From Brevundimonas bullata (GTDB taxonomy: Bacteria > Pseudomonadota > Alphaproteobacteria > Caulobacterales > Caulobacteraceae), in assembly GCF_014207965.1 (NCBI RefSeq), contig NZ_JACHLM010000001.1, positions 558,001 through 622,000 of the forward strand: a stretch of 64,000 nucleotides of DNA, read 5' to 3'. Below are positions 17,852 through 27,352 of this stretch, one piece after another; the stretch's first letter is position 1; each line of letters opens with the position of its first letter. The notes under the pieces are model-generated. The model was not told the origin of the DNA. It worked only from the letters and a program-made list of their open reading frames with translations, and did no database searches. The translations under genes were made by a program, and so were the position numbers.

Positions 17852-20275
17852 TTAGGTCCTCAGCACCGCGCCGGCCTTGGCGGCGGCGGCGACGACCTTG
17901 GCGGTCAGGGCCTCGATCTCGGCCTCGGTCAGGGTGGCGGCGCGCGGCTGGATCTCGACCTCGATCGCGACCGACTTCTGGCCTTCCGGCACGCCCTGGC
18001 CGCGATAGACGTCGAAGACGCGCACCTCGGCGATCAGGGCCTTGTCGGCGCCGGCGACGGCGCGGGTCAGGTCGCCCACGGCCTTGGCCTCGTCCAACAG
18101 GAAGGCGAAGTCGCGGCTGAGCGGCATCAGGTTCGGCAGGTCCGCCGCGCCTCGCGCCTTGCCGCCTTTCCCACGCGGCTCAGGCACGGCGTCGAGGATG
18201 ACCTCGAAGGCCAGCATGGGACCGTCGGCGTCCAGCGCCTTGAGCACGCGCGGATGCAGTTCGCCGAACTCGACGATGACGTTCTTGGGGCCCAGTTGCA
18301 GGCGGGCCGAACGACCGGGATGCCACCAGCTCTGGTTCGAGCCTTGCGCCAATTGCAGCGAGGCGACGGGCGCGCCGATCTCTTCCAGCAGGGCGAACAG
18401 GTCGGCCTTGAGGTCGAACAGGGCGTCTTCGCCCGTTCCGCCCCAGTGGCGGTCGGGGTGGGGCGCGATCAGGCCGCTGATGGCCGTCCGCTGGCCGTTC
18501 GGCTGGTCGTTCAGATAGACGGGGCCGACCTCGAACAGGGCCGCGTCGGCGTGGCCGCGCGCGGCGTTGCGCGCCGCCGCCTGGACCAGGTTGGGCAGGA
18601 TCGACGGCCGCATGCAGTCGAGGTCGGCCGCGATGGGGTTTTCCAGCACCAGACGATCATCGCCGCCGCCGAACAGGACGGCGGTCGACTGCTTGGTGAA
18701 GGACCAGGTCACGGCCTCGGCATAGCCCAGGCTGGCCAGGGCGCGACGGGCGATGCGGACGCGGGCCTGACGCGGGCTGAGCACGCCGCCGGGGGCGCGA
18801 GCGACCTCGGGCAGGGGCGTGTTGGGCAGGGCGGCGAAGCCCTCGATGCGCGCCACCTCTTCGACCAGGTCGGCGCGGCCTTCGACGTCGCGGCGCCATG
18901 ACGGCGGCGTCACGGTCCAGGGTTCAGCCTGATCGGCGCCGCCGGCGGTGACCAGAAAACCGAGCTGGCCCAGGATGGTGCCGATGCGGTCGTCGCTCAG
19001 TTCCATGCCGGTCAGGCGCTTCACATAGGCCGGGTCGAAGGCGAAGGGCGCCGGGCTGGCCGGCGGTTCGCCGACGAAGACGATCTCGGACGGCTCGCCG
19101 CCGCACAGGTCCAGAATCAGGCGCGTGGCCAGCTCCAGACCCGGCGTCACCGAGACCGGATCGACGCCGCGCGCGAAGCGGTACTGGGCGTCGGAATGGA
19201 TGCCCAGGGTGCGGCCCGTCTGGGCGATGACGATAGGCTCGAACCAGGCGCTTTCCAGGAAGACGTCGGTGGTCGCCTCGTCGCAGCCGGTGCTTTCGCC
19301 GCCCATGACGCCACCCAGGCCGATGGGACGCTCGCCCCCGGCGTCGGCGATGACGCAGTCGCTCGGCGCGGCGGCGTAGGTCTTGCCGTCAAGCGCGATC
19401 AGATGCTCGGGTTCGCCCGTCTCCGCCGAGGTCAGGCCGCCCCGCACGACGATCTCGGTCCCCGACAGCTTGGCCATGTCATAAACGTGCAGCGGCCGAG
19501 CGCGGTCGTAGGCGATCAGGTTGGTGACATCGACCAGACGATTGATCGGGCGCAGGCCGATGGCGGTCAGGCGTTTCTGCAGCCAGGCCGGCGACGGGCC
19601 GTTCTTGACGCCGCGAATGACGCGACCGGCGAAGACCGGGCACATCTCCGGCGCGTCCAGCCGCACCGAGATCGGCGAGGGGAAGGCGCCGCGCACCACG
19701 GCGATGTCGAAATGCTTCAGCGTGCCGACGCTGGCGGCGGCCAGGTCGCGGGCGATGCCGGCGACGCCCAGCCAGTCGGGGCGGTTCGGCGTCACCTCGA
19801 AATCGATGACCGGCTCGGCGCCGAACAGGCCGGCGACCGGGGTCCCGACCGGGATCTCCGGCGGCAGTTCCTGAATGCCGTCGCTCTCGTCGGCCAGCTC
19901 CAGCTCCGAGGCCGAGCACAACATGCCGTGCGAGACGACGCCGCGCACCGGCTTCTCGACCAGGGTCACGCCCAGGCCAGGCACATAGGCGCCGATGGGG
20001 GCGTAGATGGTGGTCAGGCCCGGACGCGCGTTCGGGGCGCCGCAGACGATTTCCTTGAGGCCATCGACGGTCTCGACCTGACAGACCTGCAGGCGGTCGG
20101 CGTCGGGGTGACGCGCCGTCGAGAGGATCTTGGCCACGGTGAAGGGCGCCAGGACGGCGACCGGATCATGGACCGCCTCGACCTCCAGCCCCGCCATGGT
20201 CATGGCCTCGGCGATCTGGTGGACGTCGGCCTCGGTCTCGAGGTGGTCCTTCAGCCAGGAAAGCGTGAACTTCAT
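17852..20275 (-). CDS. pheT: phenylalanine--tRNA ligase beta subunit
   Basis: An 807-residue subunit of the alpha2-beta2 PheRS. The N-terminal [17 protein letters not shown] is followed by an OB-fold tRNA-binding domain ([19 protein letters not shown]). The editing B3/B4 domain contains [19 protein letters not shown], and the B5 and catalytic-like domains end in a C-terminal ferredoxin-fold anticodon-binding domain ([15 protein letters not shown]). Length is typical. It is separated from pheS by two small genes; its ATG overlaps the stop of the nearer one (ATGA). Confidence 0.96.
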   Translation of the reverse strand: MKFTLSWLKDHLETEADVHQIAEAMTMAGLEVEAVHDPVAVLAPFTVAKILSTARHPDADRLQVCQVETVDGLKEIVCGAPNARPGLTTIYAPIGAYVPGLGVTLVEKPVRGVVSHGMLCSASELELADESDGIQELPPEIPVGTPVAGLFGAEPVIDFEVTPNRPDWLGVAGIARDLAAASVGTLKHFDIAVVRGAFPSPISVRLDAPEMCPVFAGRVIRGVKNGPSPAWLQKRLTAIGLRPINRLVDVTNLIAYDRARPLHVYDMAKLSGTEIVVRGGLTSAETGEPEHLIALDGKTYAAAPSDCVIADAGGERPIGLGGVMGGESTGCDEATTDVFLESAWFEPIVIAQTGRTLGIHSDAQYRFARGVDPVSVTPGLELATRLILDLCGGEPSEIVFVGEPPASPAPFAFDPAYVKRLTGMELSDDRIGTILGQLGFLVTAGGADQAEPWTVTPPSWRRDVEGRADLVEEVARIEGFAALPNTPLPEVARAPGGVLSPRQARVRIARRALASLGYAEAVTWSFTKQSTAVLFGGGDDRLVLENPIAADLDCMRPSILPNLVQAAARNAARGHADAALFEVGPVYLNDQPNGQRTAISGLIAPHPDRHWGGTGEDALFDLKADLFALLEEIGAPVASLQLAQGSNQSWWHPGRSARLQLGPKNVIVEFGELHPRVLKALDADGPMLAFEVILDAVPEPRGKGGKARGAADLPNLMPLSRDFAFLLDEAKAVGDLTRAVAGADKALIAEVRVFDVYRGQGVPEGQKSVAIEVEIQPRAATLTEAEIEALTAKVVAAAAKAGAVLRT

Positions 20276-20658
20276 TGGGCGGCTCCGCCCAAGGCAGCGA
20301 CCATGTCGTCGAGATAAGCCTTGGTTCCGGTGAAGCCTACGCCCAGGAAGCGGCAGTTGATGAATTTGCAGTCCTTGAACGGAATAGCGCCTGTCACGCG
20401 CTGAGGCCCGACGGGCTGCAGCATCAGGTTGCGCGGGTCGCCATGGGCGTCGCCCATGTTGCAGCCGTCGAAATGGCAGCCTTCCAAGGGCAGCAGAACG
20501 CCCGGCCCTTCGATCAGGCAGTCAATGAAAGTGCGGTTCTCGACGATCAGCGACCCGGCGCGGCTGGTCTCCATGAACAGCTGCGGCAACCAGACGTTGA
20601 CCTTCTTGTATTCCGGGCCGGGGCCGAGCAGTTCGAGCGTGATGGGTGCGTCGGTCAT
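20272..20658 (-). CDS. small conserved-type protein with pentapeptide-like F-x-x-C motifs (paralogue 2)
   Basis: A 128-residue protein not recognised by name. It shares a clear pattern with the gene just upstream: WLP, then FxxCLIEGP, FxxCNMG, PxxLxLxP, GAI, and [15 protein letters not shown]. Short repeats of the type F-x-x-C or C-x-F suggest a small beta-helix like pentapeptide-repeat proteins. There is no signal peptide or membrane helix. Its start overlaps the stop of its paralogue and its stop overlaps the pheT ATG, so the three are translationally coupled. A role linked to PheRS assembly or quality control is possible but unproved. Confidence 0.7.
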   Translation of the reverse strand: MTDAPITLELLGPGPEYKKVNVWLPQLFMETSRAGSLIVENRTFIDCLIEGPGVLLPLEGCHFDGCNMGDAHGDPRNLMLQPVGPQRVTGAIPFKDCKFINCRFLGVGFTGTKAYLDDMVAALGGAAQ

Positions 20659-21074
20659 GCCTGGGCCGCCTCGCCGCGCGCACTCAAAAGATCCTTCTCG
20701 AGGCCATCAAGCATCTCACGCGCGCCGGTGAAAGCCACTTGAACAAAACGGCAGCGGACGAACTTGCAGTTCGACATGCCGATGGCGCCGGCGATCATGT
20801 CGCCGCGCGGGTCGAGCAACAGGGTCTTCGGGTTTTCGGCCACGCCCATGTTGCAGGTGTCGAAGCTGGTGCCGTTCATCACCGCCATCACCGCCGGGCC
20901 TTCGATCAGGCATTCGGTGAAGGTCTTGCCCTCGATGAAGGTCTGGCCGGCGTTCATGTGATGCACCGACAGCGACGGCAGCCAGACGGCTTCCTTTTCA
21001 AAGGTGGTGCGGGCCACCAGTTCGCGGCCGAACTTTTCTTCTGCGGACATCGGGGTCTGGGTCTGGTCGGTCAT
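20655..21074 (-). CDS. small conserved-type protein with pentapeptide-like F-x-x-C motifs (paralogue 1)
   Basis: A 139-residue paralogue of the next gene. An acidic N-terminus (MTDQTQTPMSAEEKFGREL) is followed by EAVWLPSLSVHHMNAGQ, FIEGKTFTECLIEGP, SFDTCNMG, GAIGMSNCKFVRCRF and VAFTGAREMLDGL. It starts 17 nt after the pheS stop with GAGAG about 9 nt upstream; a longer in-frame extension would run into pheS and is not supported. The Cys and Phe spacing suggests a compact beta-helix core. I do not recognise a named family, and the function is unknown. Confidence 0.7.
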   Translation of the reverse strand: MTDQTQTPMSAEEKFGRELVARTTFEKEAVWLPSLSVHHMNAGQTFIEGKTFTECLIEGPAVMAVMNGTSFDTCNMGVAENPKTLLLDPRGDMIAGAIGMSNCKFVRCRFVQVAFTGAREMLDGLEKDLLSARGEAAQA

Positions 21075-21091
21075 GTCTGAAACTCTCGAAG

Positions 21092-22168
21092 TCAGCTGAG
21101 GCCGCTGGCCGGGTTGGGCGCGGCGAAGGCGGAGAAGCCGTAGTGCGCCAGCCAGCGCGTATCGGCCTCGAACATGGGGCGCAGGTCGGAGACGCCGTAT
21201 TTCAGCATGGCCAGGCGATCCACGCCCATGCCGAAGGCGAAGCCCTGATACTCGTCCGGGTCGATGCCGCAGTTGCGCAGCACATTGGGGTGAACCATGC
21301 CGCAACCGAGAATCTCCAGCCAGTCCTCGCCCTCGTTCAGGGTCAGCTTGCCGCCCGAGCGGTCGCAGCGGATGTCCATCTCGGCCGAGGGTTCGGTGAA
21401 GGGGAAGTGGTGCGGACGGAAGCGGGCGTTGACGTCGTCCAGCTCGAAGAAGCGGGCGATGAAGGTCTCCAGCGTGGTCTTCAGGTGCCCCATGTGAATG
21501 TCGCGGTCGATCACCAGACCCTCGATCTGGTGGAACATCGGCGTATGGGTGGCGTCGGAATCCTTACGGAAGGTGCGGCCGGGCGCGATGATGCGGATCG
21601 GCGGCTTCTGGCTCATCATGGTCCGCACCTGCACCGGGCTGGTGTGGGTGCGCAGCACCTTGCGCTCGCCCGTTTCCGGGTCGGGCTTCAGGAAGAAGGT
21701 GTCGTGCATCTCCCGCGCCGGGTGCTTGGGCGGGAAGTTCAGCGCGGTGAAGTTGTGGAAGTCGTCCTCGATATCCGGGCCTTCGGCCACGGCGAAGCCC
21801 ATCTCGGCGAACAGGGCGATCATCTCGTCCATGACCTGCATGGTCGGATGCACCCCGCCCTTGCGGCGCGGACGGCTGGGCAGGGTCAGGTCGACGCGCT
21901 CGGCCAGAAGCCGGGCGTCCAGCTCGGCGGCCTCCAGCTCGGCCTTTTTCGCGACGATGGCGGCGCTGACGCGGTCGCGCAGGCCGTTGATGATCGGCCC
22001 CTGCTCGCGGCGTTCGTCAGGGCTGAGCGCGCCCATCCCCTTCAGCAGGGCGGAGACGGCCCCTGTCTTGCCGAGGGCGGCGACGCGCACCTCTTCGATC
22101 GCAGCGACGCTTTCGGCCGCTCCGATGGCGTTGATCAGGTCGAGTTCTAGCTGGGCGAGATCGGTCAT
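21092..22168 (-). CDS. pheS: phenylalanine--tRNA ligase alpha subunit
   Basis: A 358-residue catalytic subunit charging tRNA-Phe. An N-terminal coiled-coil region (about residues 1-90) precedes the class II core, with [30 protein letters not shown], the motif 2 region [11 protein letters not shown] and [21 protein letters not shown]. Motif 3 is [17 protein letters not shown]. It is the first gene of a five-gene operon: pheS, two small paralogues, pheT and UPF0114. No attenuator leader peptide was found in the 70 bp before its start. Confidence 0.96.
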   Translation of the reverse strand: MTDLAQLELDLINAIGAAESVAAIEEVRVAALGKTGAVSALLKGMGALSPDERREQGPIINGLRDRVSAAIVAKKAELEAAELDARLLAERVDLTLPSRPRRKGGVHPTMQVMDEMIALFAEMGFAVAEGPDIEDDFHNFTALNFPPKHPAREMHDTFFLKPDPETGERKVLRTHTSPVQVRTMMSQKPPIRIIAPGRTFRKDSDATHTPMFHQIEGLVIDRDIHMGHLKTTLETFIARFFELDDVNARFRPHHFPFTEPSAEMDIRCDRSGGKLTLNEGEDWLEILGCGMVHPNVLRNCGIDPDEYQGFAFGMGVDRLAMLKYGVSDLRPMFEADTRWLAHYGFSAFAAPNPASGLS

Positions 22169-22238
22169 GGTCCGCAGCGTCTAGCCCGACACGGCCGTCA
22201 CGCAAAGCCTTCAGCGTCGATCAAACTCAGTCGGCCCC

Positions 22239-22442
22239 TCAATCCGCGAGGACGAAGGTGACCTTCATATTGACCCGGTATTCGGCGATCTGGCCGTCGC
22301 GGACCACGACCTTCTGGTCCTGGATCCACGCCCCCTCGACATGACGCAGGGTCTTGTCGGCGCGGGCGATGCCCTGGGCGACAGCGTCGTCGAAGCTGAC
22401 TGTCGAGGATGAAGTGATTTCGGTGACGCGAGCGACGGACAT
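22239..22442 (-). CDS. dodecin family flavin-binding protein
   Basis: A 67-residue protein beginning MSVARVTEITSSSTVSFDDA and ending RVNMKVTFVLAD. This is the beta-alpha-beta-beta fold of dodecins, which assemble as dodecamers binding flavin or CoA. The segment HVEGAWIQDQKVVV holds the conserved Trp that stacks on the flavin and the Gln next to it. The start was moved to this ATG because the 30 codons upstream are not dodecin-like. It is a single gene downstream of the rplT terminator. Confidence 0.92.
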   Translation of the reverse strand: MSVARVTEITSSSTVSFDDAVAQGIARADKTLRHVEGAWIQDQKVVVRDGQIAEYRVNMKVTFVLAD

Positions 22443-22533
22443 CAGCAAAGCCTCCTGAACCGCCAAGGTCGCCAGTCGACCCGGCTGTCGCACTCCAACG
22501 CCCGACCCGGCCAAAAGGTCAGGCTTGGCCATG

Positions 22534-22570
22534 AAAAACGCCCGCCCCGGCGACCGGGACGGGCGTTTTT
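22534..22570 (-). terminator. Rho-independent terminator, rplT (works both ways)
   Basis: AAAAACGCCCG-ccccgg, loop CGA, ccggga-CGGGCGTTTTT: a 17-bp stem with one mismatch, with a T tract on either strand. On the minus strand it ends the rpmI-rplT transcript about 55 nt after the rplT stop and insulates dodecin. Confidence 0.88.
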
Positions 22571-22579
22571 GTCTTCTTA

Positions 22580-22618
22580 CGCTAGCGCTCGGCCCGCGGG
22601 GCTGAGCGGCTTGAGCGC
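22580..22618 (-). repeat. dispersed palindromic repeat, copy E (diverged)
   Basis: Lies 7 bp after the rplT stop. In reverse complement it starts GCGCTCAAGC and ends GAGCGCTAGCG, like the other copies, with a diverged GC centre (CCCGCGGG instead of CGCCGCGCGGCG). Confidence 0.5.
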
Positions 22619-22625
22619 GAAAGCC

Positions 22626-22982
22626 TTAGGCGGCCAGAGCGGCGCGAACCTTGTCAGCGATGGCCTTGAAGCTGGCTTCGTCGGCGGCGATCGTCGACAG
22701 GACCTTACGGTCCAGCACGATGCCGGCCTTGTCCAGGCCGTGGATGAACTGCGAGTAGGTGAAGCCTTCCAGACGGGCGGCGGCGTTGATGCGCTGGATC
22801 CACAGGGCGCGGAACGAACGCTTCTTGTTGCGACGGTCGCGGTAGGCGTACTGGCCTGCGCGGTCGACGGCGGCCTTGGCCGTGCGGATGGTGTTCTTGC
22901 GGCGGCCGTAGAAGCCCTTGGCCTGCTTAAGAACCTTCTTGTGTTTGGCGTGGGACGTTACGCCCCGTTTGACGCGAGCCAT
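22626..22982 (-). CDS. rplT: 50S ribosomal protein L20
   Basis: A 118-residue basic primary 23S rRNA-binding protein essential for early 50S assembly. [40 protein letters not shown] and [20 protein letters not shown] are all as in the family. It is preceded by rpmI at 56 bp in the usual order. It ends before a strong terminator. Confidence 0.98.
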   Translation of the reverse strand: MARVKRGVTSHAKHKKVLKQAKGFYGRRKNTIRTAKAAVDRAGQYAYRDRRNKKRSFRALWIQRINAAARLEGFTYSQFIHGLDKAGIVLDRKVLSTIAADEASFKAIADKVRAALAA

Positions 22983-23038
22983 GTGTCGCTATCCTTTCAA
23001 ATTCTTACGTAGAGATCAGATCGAAACGCGCGCGCCGA

Positions 23039-23236
23039 TCAGGCGTACGGCATGTAGGATTTGATCTTCTTGGCGTCGGCGTCGGCCATGACCGAGGTGC
23101 CGCGGTTCTGGCGGATGTATTTGGAGTTGTGGCTGATCAAGCGGTGACGCTTGCCCGCAACGCCGGCCTTCACCTTGCCAGTGGCCGTGAATTTGAAGCG
23201 CTTCTTGGCGCCAGACTTCGTCTTCAGTTTCGGCAT
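23039..23236 (-). CDS. rpmI: 50S ribosomal protein L35
   Basis: A 65-residue protein: [20 protein letters not shown] and the tail KIKSYMPYA. The start is the ATG at 23234-23236, since L35 begins MPKLKTK and AGAGAG lies upstream; a GTG two codons earlier is also in frame. It is transcribed with rplT. Unlike the common infC-rpmI-rplT operon, a terminator separates it from infC here. Confidence 0.97.
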   Translation of the reverse strand: MPKLKTKSGAKKRFKFTATGKVKAGVAGKRHRLISHNSKYIRQNRGTSVMADADAKKIKSYMPYA

Positions 23237-23355
23237 TTTCACTCTCTCTTTTTAGTGGGCTATCGCTCTTCGAGCTGCTTGAGCCCGGAGTGCGAAGCTG
23301 AAACGAACGGCCCAGGCATGCCTGTTAGCCCGGCTGTTCGGTCGCGAAGAGGCGG

Positions 23356-23384
23356 CTTCTACGCCGAACCCCGGCGCGAGGCAA
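23356..23384 (-). promoter_or_regulatory. sigma-70 type promoter for rpmI-rplT (candidate)
   Basis: On the minus strand TTGCCT (23384-23379) and TAGAAG (23361-23356) are separated by 17 bp. They lie between the infC terminator and rpmI. The site would explain independent transcription of rpmI-rplT. It leaves a leader of about 110 nt, long enough for autoregulation by L20 as known in other bacteria, although no L20 site was identified. Confidence 0.4.
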
Positions 23385-23455
23385 GCGGAGTCACGGCTTC
23401 AACAATCCGGCCGACGCGATTCCCGGCCGCCAACCCGCGCCCCAGCCCTTCGGGC

Positions 23456-23489
23456 AAGAAAAAGCCCCGGCTGCAAGGCCGGGGCTTTT
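23456..23489 (-). terminator. Rho-independent terminator of infC
   Basis: AAAAGCCCCGGC (23460-23471) and GCCGGGGCTTTT (23478-23489) form a perfect 12-bp stem. On the minus strand a run TTTTTCTT follows, 22 nt after the infC stop. It separates infC from rpmI-rplT. Confidence 0.85.
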
Positions 23490-23511
23490 CATATTCAGCG
23501 ATGGATCGCGA

Positions 23512-24045
23512 TCAGCGCGGCGCCAGGATCATGATCATCTGGCGGCCTTCCATACGCGGAGCGTACTCGACCTTGGCGACTTCGTCGAAGTCGGCCTGCA
23601 CCTTGTTGAGCAGTTTCATGCCCAGTTCCGGGTGCGCCATTTCACGACCGCGGAAGCGCAGGGTCACCTTGACCTTGTCGCCCTCCTCGAAGAAGCGATG
23701 CATCGACTTGGCCTTGACCTCATAGTCATGGGTATCGATGTTCGGACGGAGCTTGATTTCCTTGAGCTCGACGACCTTCTGACGCTTGCGCGCCTCGGCC
23801 TTCTTCTTCTGCTCCTGGAAACGATGCTTGCCGTAGTCCAGGATCTTGCAAACCGGCGTCTCGGCGTTGCCGACGATCTGGACGAGATCCAGACCGGCCT
23901 CTTCGGCCGCTTCCAGCGCGGACGACAGCGGCATGACGCCCTGTTTCTCGCCGTGTTGGTCGATCAGCAGCACGCGCGTGGCGCGGATTTCCTGGTTGAT
24001 GGGCGGCCCGTCTTTGACGGGCGGCGCTTGCATGGGACGGCGAAT
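23512..24045 (-). CDS. infC: translation initiation factor IF-3
   Basis: A 177-residue factor that binds the 30S subunit and checks the initiator tRNA and start codon. The N-domain contains [20 protein letters not shown], the linker is rich in Lys/Glu, and the C-domain runs from [18 protein letters not shown] to [13 protein letters not shown] place the start at an ATT codon (24045-24043) giving [18 protein letters not shown] lies with a 10-nt gap from ATT, while the ATG four codons later (24033) would be 22 nt from it, too far. AUU starts on infC are a known autoregulatory device in other bacteria. Confidence 0.93.
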   Translation of the reverse strand: MRRPMQAPPVKDGPPINQEIRATRVLLIDQHGEKQGVMPLSSALEAAEEAGLDLVQIVGNAETPVCKILDYGKHRFQEQKKKAEARKRQKVVELKEIKLRPNIDTHDYEVKAKSMHRFFEEGDKVKVTLRFRGREMAHPELGMKLLNKVQADFDEVAKVEYAPRMEGRQMIMILAPR

Positions 24046-24159
24046 GGGCGTCGTTTCCTTATGTGGTCAGAAGAGTAGGCGATAATTCTCGCAGAGATCA
24101 GCGCGCGACTGAGAGCGGCGTTCCCGGCGGCGGGAATATGGCGATAGAAGCCCTGTAAT

Positions 24160-25125
24160 TCAAGGCTGGTCGGGGTTTGAGCCGCCGATGTAGGCGTCAT
24201 GCAGCGCGAGAACCCCTTCAAAGACGTGATCGACGGTCAAATCCTCGATTGGTGCGAACTGCCCGCGGGTCTCGTTCGAAGCCGCCATGCGCGTCTTGGG
24301 CCCCCAGGGTCCGTAGAGCCACCACTCTGTCGGACCGAACAGGCCCAGCGTGGGTCGGCCAAGCGCCGCCGCGACGTGCATCAGCCCGCTGTCATTGCCG
24401 ACGAACAGGGCGGCGCGGTCGATAGCGGCGGCTGAACACAGGATATCGCCCTTGCCCACGCAGTCGATGCCGCGGTCACCGGCGGCCTCCAGGGCGGGTG
24501 TCGCCGGCGGCCGGTCGCCGGGTCCGCCGACCGGCATGAAGCGCCAGCCGTCGAAGCGCGGCTCGGCCTTCAGTTTTTCGACGAGCGCGCCCCAGCGGTC
24601 GGCGGGCCAGGACTTGCCCGGTTGATGGGCGATCGGCGCCAGGGCGAGGATCGGCCCCGCGCCCGGCCCTGCGGCCAGCTGCGGGTCGATGACGGCGGCG
24701 GCCTCGGCGCGGGCCTGATCGTCGAGGAAGATTTCCGGGTCCAGCGGCGTCGCCGAGCCCATCAGGCGCGACACCATCTCGACCTTGCGCAGGCCGGTCT
24801 CCCAGCGGCGGTTATAGACGATGCGGCGCTTGGCCGGGATCAACCAGGCCAGGGCCGAGCCGCGGATGTCGACGACCAGATCCCACTGCGTGCCGCGTAC
24901 CTGCTTCCACAGATCGACCCAGTGTCCGGCGGCCTTCTTCTTGTCGAGGATGATGACCCGCTCGACATTCGGCGCCGAGCGGAAAAAGGGCGCGGGCGGA
25001 CGGCCGCAGGCGACGGTGATCCGCACCCCCGGCAACTGGCGCGCGATCTCGCGGATCACGCCGGAAGAGATGACGCAGTCGCCGATGCGGTTCGAGGACA
25101 CGAAAAGGGCTTTGGGTGCGGACAA
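24160..25125 (-). CDS. glycosyltransferase family 9 protein (heptosyltransferase-like)
   Basis: A 321-residue GT-B enzyme probably adding a sugar to the LPS core. It opens ALFVSSNRIGDCVISSGVIREI, the GT9 signature of ADP-heptose transferases; PIAHQPGKSWPADRWGALVEKL and the donor-site LFVGNDSGLMHVAAALGRPTLGLFGPTEWW follow. I favour a TTG start at 25125, immediately before the conserved sequence; an ATG at 25173 adds 16 residues not typical of the family, and neither has a strong ribosome-binding site. It lies divergent from an alpha/beta hydrolase gene and is downstream of nothing obvious. The acceptor is unknown. Confidence 0.82.
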   Translation of the reverse strand: MSAPKALFVSSNRIGDCVISSGVIREIARQLPGVRITVACGRPPAPFFRSAPNVERVIILDKKKAAGHWVDLWKQVRGTQWDLVVDIRGSALAWLIPAKRRIVYNRRWETGLRKVEMVSRLMGSATPLDPEIFLDDQARAEAAAVIDPQLAAGPGAGPILALAPIAHQPGKSWPADRWGALVEKLKAEPRFDGWRFMPVGGPGDRPPATPALEAAGDRGIDCVGKGDILCSAAAIDRAALFVGNDSGLMHVAAALGRPTLGLFGPTEWWLYGPWGPKTRMAASNETRGQFAPIEDLTVDHVFEGVLALHDAYIGGSNPDQP

Positions 25126-25205
25126 GCGGGGCTCTCGCGGCCTGTGAAGAAACCCGGTCTCTGCTAAAGCCATTCCGCAAGGAATGACAGTCCGAGGAGC
25201 TTTGC

Positions 25206-25958
25206 ATGTCCGACGTCCAAACCCCGATCCAGACCTTGAACCGCCAGGACGGCGAGAGCCTGGCCTTCAAGGCTGTGGCGGGCACGGGAGCGACCGTGAT
25301 CTGGGTCGGCGGCTTCCGCTCGGACATGGAGGGGACCAAGGCGCTCGCCCTCGAACAGGCGGCGCGCGAGCGTGGCTGGAACTATGTCCGCTACGACCAC
25401 TTCGCCCACGGCCAGTCCTCGGGCGACTGGAGACAGGCCACCATCGGTCGCTGGCGCGAGGACGCGATCGCCCTGATCGACAGTCTCGACGGCCCCGTCA
25501 TCCCGGTCGGCTCATCAATGGGCGGCTGGGTCGCCCTGCTGGCGACCCTGGCGCGGCCGGAGCGGATCAAGGGTCTGGTGCTGGTCAATCCGGCCCAGGA
25601 CTTCACCGAAAAGCTGATGTGGCCGGGTCTGGCCGACCACGAGCGTCAGGCCATCCTGCGCGAAGGCGAGACCGTCATCACCGAGGAGGGGCTGGGGTCC
25701 TACGTCCTGACCCGGCGCATGTTCGAAGAGGCGCGCGACTGGCTGCTGCTGGACGGGGTGATCGACATCAGCGCGCCGGTTCACGTCCTGCAAGGCCGCG
25801 CCGACGACGTGGTGCCGTGGCGCCATCAGATCGAACTGGCCGAGCGTCTGACCGGCGGCGACGTGCGTCTGGACCTGATCGAGGGCGGCGACCACCGGCT
25901 GTCGAGCCCCAGCGACCTGGATCGTCTGGTCGCGGCGGTGGAGGCGATGCGGGGCTGA
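25206..25958 (+). CDS. alpha/beta hydrolase (ABHD10-like)
   Basis: A 250-residue serine hydrolase. The oxyanion region VIWVGGFRSDMEGTKA is followed by RYDHFAHGQSSGDW, the nucleophile elbow VGSSMGGWVALL (Ser in GSSMG), the acid LQGRADDVVPWRH and the His in GGDHRLSSP. This arrangement matches the bacterial relatives of ABHD10/carboxymethyl-thioesterases. It is cytosolic (no signal peptide). The ATG has GAGGAGC about 7 nt upstream. It ends 18 bp before convergent hslU. Substrate unknown. Confidence 0.85.
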   Translation: MSDVQTPIQTLNRQDGESLAFKAVAGTGATVIWVGGFRSDMEGTKALALEQAARERGWNYVRYDHFAHGQSSGDWRQATIGRWREDAIALIDSLDGPVIPVGSSMGGWVALLATLARPERIKGLVLVNPAQDFTEKLMWPGLADHERQAILREGETVITEEGLGSYVLTRRMFEEARDWLLLDGVIDISAPVHVLQGRADDVVPWRHQIELAERLTGGDVRLDLIEGGDHRLSSPSDLDRLVAAVEAMRG

Positions 25959-25976
25959 CCCCGCACCGCCGTCCAA

Positions 25977-27281
25977 TCACAGAATGAAGCGGCTCAGGTC
26001 GATGTTCTTGGCCAGTTCCCCGACCTTCTCGCGCACCTTGTCGCCGTCGAAGGTCAGGGTCTGGCCCGACAGGTCCGAGGCCTTGAAGCTGGTCTCCTCC
26101 AGCACCCGCTCCATCACGGTCTGCAGCCGGCGGGCGCCGATGTTCTCGACGGTGTTGTTGGCCGCCACGGCGGCGTCGGCCATCGCCTCGACCGCATCGT
26201 CAGTGAAGACCAACGTGACGCCCTCGGTTTCCAGCAGGGCCTGGTTCTGACGGATCAGGTTGGCCTCGGGCTCGGTCAGGATGCGCTTGAAGTCGTCGCG
26301 GGTCAGGGCCTTCAGCTCGACCCGGATCGGCAGGCGGCCCTGCAGTTCGGGCAGCAGGTCCGACGGCTTGGCCACGTGGAAGGCGCCCGAGGCGATGAAC
26401 AGGACGTGGTCGGTCTTCACCGGCCCGTACTTGGTCGACACCGTCGTCCCCTCGATCAGGGGCAGCAGGTCGCGTTGCACGCCTTCACGTGAAACATCGG
26501 CCCCGGAGGCGCCCTGACGCGCCGCCACCTTGTCGATCTCGTCGAGGAAGACGATGCCTTCGTTTTCGGCGAGCAGAAGCGCTTCCTTGGTCAGGCTTTC
26601 CTGATCCAGCAGCTTGTCGCTTTCTTCCGTCGTCAGCGGCGCCATGGCTTCGGCCACGGTCAGCTTGACCGTCTTGGTGCGCCCGCCGCCCATCTTGCCC
26701 AGCAGGTCGGACAGGTTCAGCAGGCCGACGTTGCCGCCGCCGCCCGGCATGTCCAGGCCCTGAAGCGGCGAGGTCGTGTCGGCCAGGGCGATCTCGATCT
26801 CCTTGTCGTCCAGTTCCCCGGCGCGCAGCTTCTTCCTGAAGGCCTCGCGCGTCGCGGGCTGCGAGCCCGGCCCCACCAAGGCGTCCAGGATCCGCTCCTC
26901 GGCCTGGCCCTCGGCGCGCGCCTTGACCCCGGCGCGGCGCTTGTCGCGCACCATGACCAGGGCGCTTTCAACCAGGTCGCGCATGATCTGATCGACGTCG
27001 CGGCCGACATAGCCGACCTCGGTGAACTTGGTGGCCTCGACCTTGAGGAAGGGCGAGCCGGCCAGCCTGGCCAGGCGCCGGGCGATCTCGGTCTTGCCCA
27101 CGCCCGTCGGGCCGATCATCAGGATGTTCTTGGGCGTGACCTCGTCGCGCAGATCCTCGGGCACGCGCTTGCGGCGCCACCGGTTGCGCAGGGCCACGGC
27201 CACGGCGCGCTTGGCGTCGTCCTGACCGACGATGTAGCGGTCCAGTTCGGAAACGATTTCGCGGGGAGACAGATCGGTCAT
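25977..27281 (-). CDS. hslU: ATP-dependent protease ATPase subunit HslU
   Basis: A 434-residue AAA+ unfoldase that pairs with HslV. The N-terminus [20 protein letters not shown] is diagnostic; Walker A is [16 protein letters not shown], the pore loop region is [16 protein letters not shown], Walker B is [13 protein letters not shown], and sensor motifs follow. The C-terminal DLSRFIL inserts into HslV. It lies 71 bp downstream of hslV, with a palindromic repeat in the gap, and ends 18 bp from the convergent hydrolase gene. Confidence 0.97.
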   Translation of the reverse strand: MTDLSPREIVSELDRYIVGQDDAKRAVAVALRNRWRRKRVPEDLRDEVTPKNILMIGPTGVGKTEIARRLARLAGSPFLKVEATKFTEVGYVGRDVDQIMRDLVESALVMVRDKRRAGVKARAEGQAEERILDALVGPGSQPATREAFRKKLRAGELDDKEIEIALADTTSPLQGLDMPGGGGNVGLLNLSDLLGKMGGGRTKTVKLTVAEAMAPLTTEESDKLLDQESLTKEALLLAENEGIVFLDEIDKVAARQGASGADVSREGVQRDLLPLIEGTTVSTKYGPVKTDHVLFIASGAFHVAKPSDLLPELQGRLPIRVELKALTRDDFKRILTEPEANLIRQNQALLETEGVTLVFTDDAVEAMADAAVAANNTVENIGARRLQTVMERVLEETSFKASDLSGQTLTFDGDKVREKVGELAKNIDLSRFIL

Positions 27282-27311
27282 GGTTCAGACGGTCCAGAAA
27301 TACTCGGATAG

Positions 27312-27352
27312 GCGCTCAAGCAGCGAGCCGCCGCGCGGCGAGCGATAGCGCC
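27312..27352 (+). repeat. dispersed palindromic repeat, copy B
   Basis: Between hslV and hslU, abutting the hslV stop. Outer arms GGCGCT/AGCGCC enclose the perfect palindrome CGCCGCGCGGCG, so the transcript can form a strong hairpin between the two cistrons. It could stabilise or attenuate the hslVU message. Confidence 0.75.

Noticed and set aside
22169..22238. Possible pheS leader peptide/attenuator
   Set aside because: Only 70 bp separate pheS from dodecin, with no Phe-rich short ORF or paired terminator/antiterminator stems.
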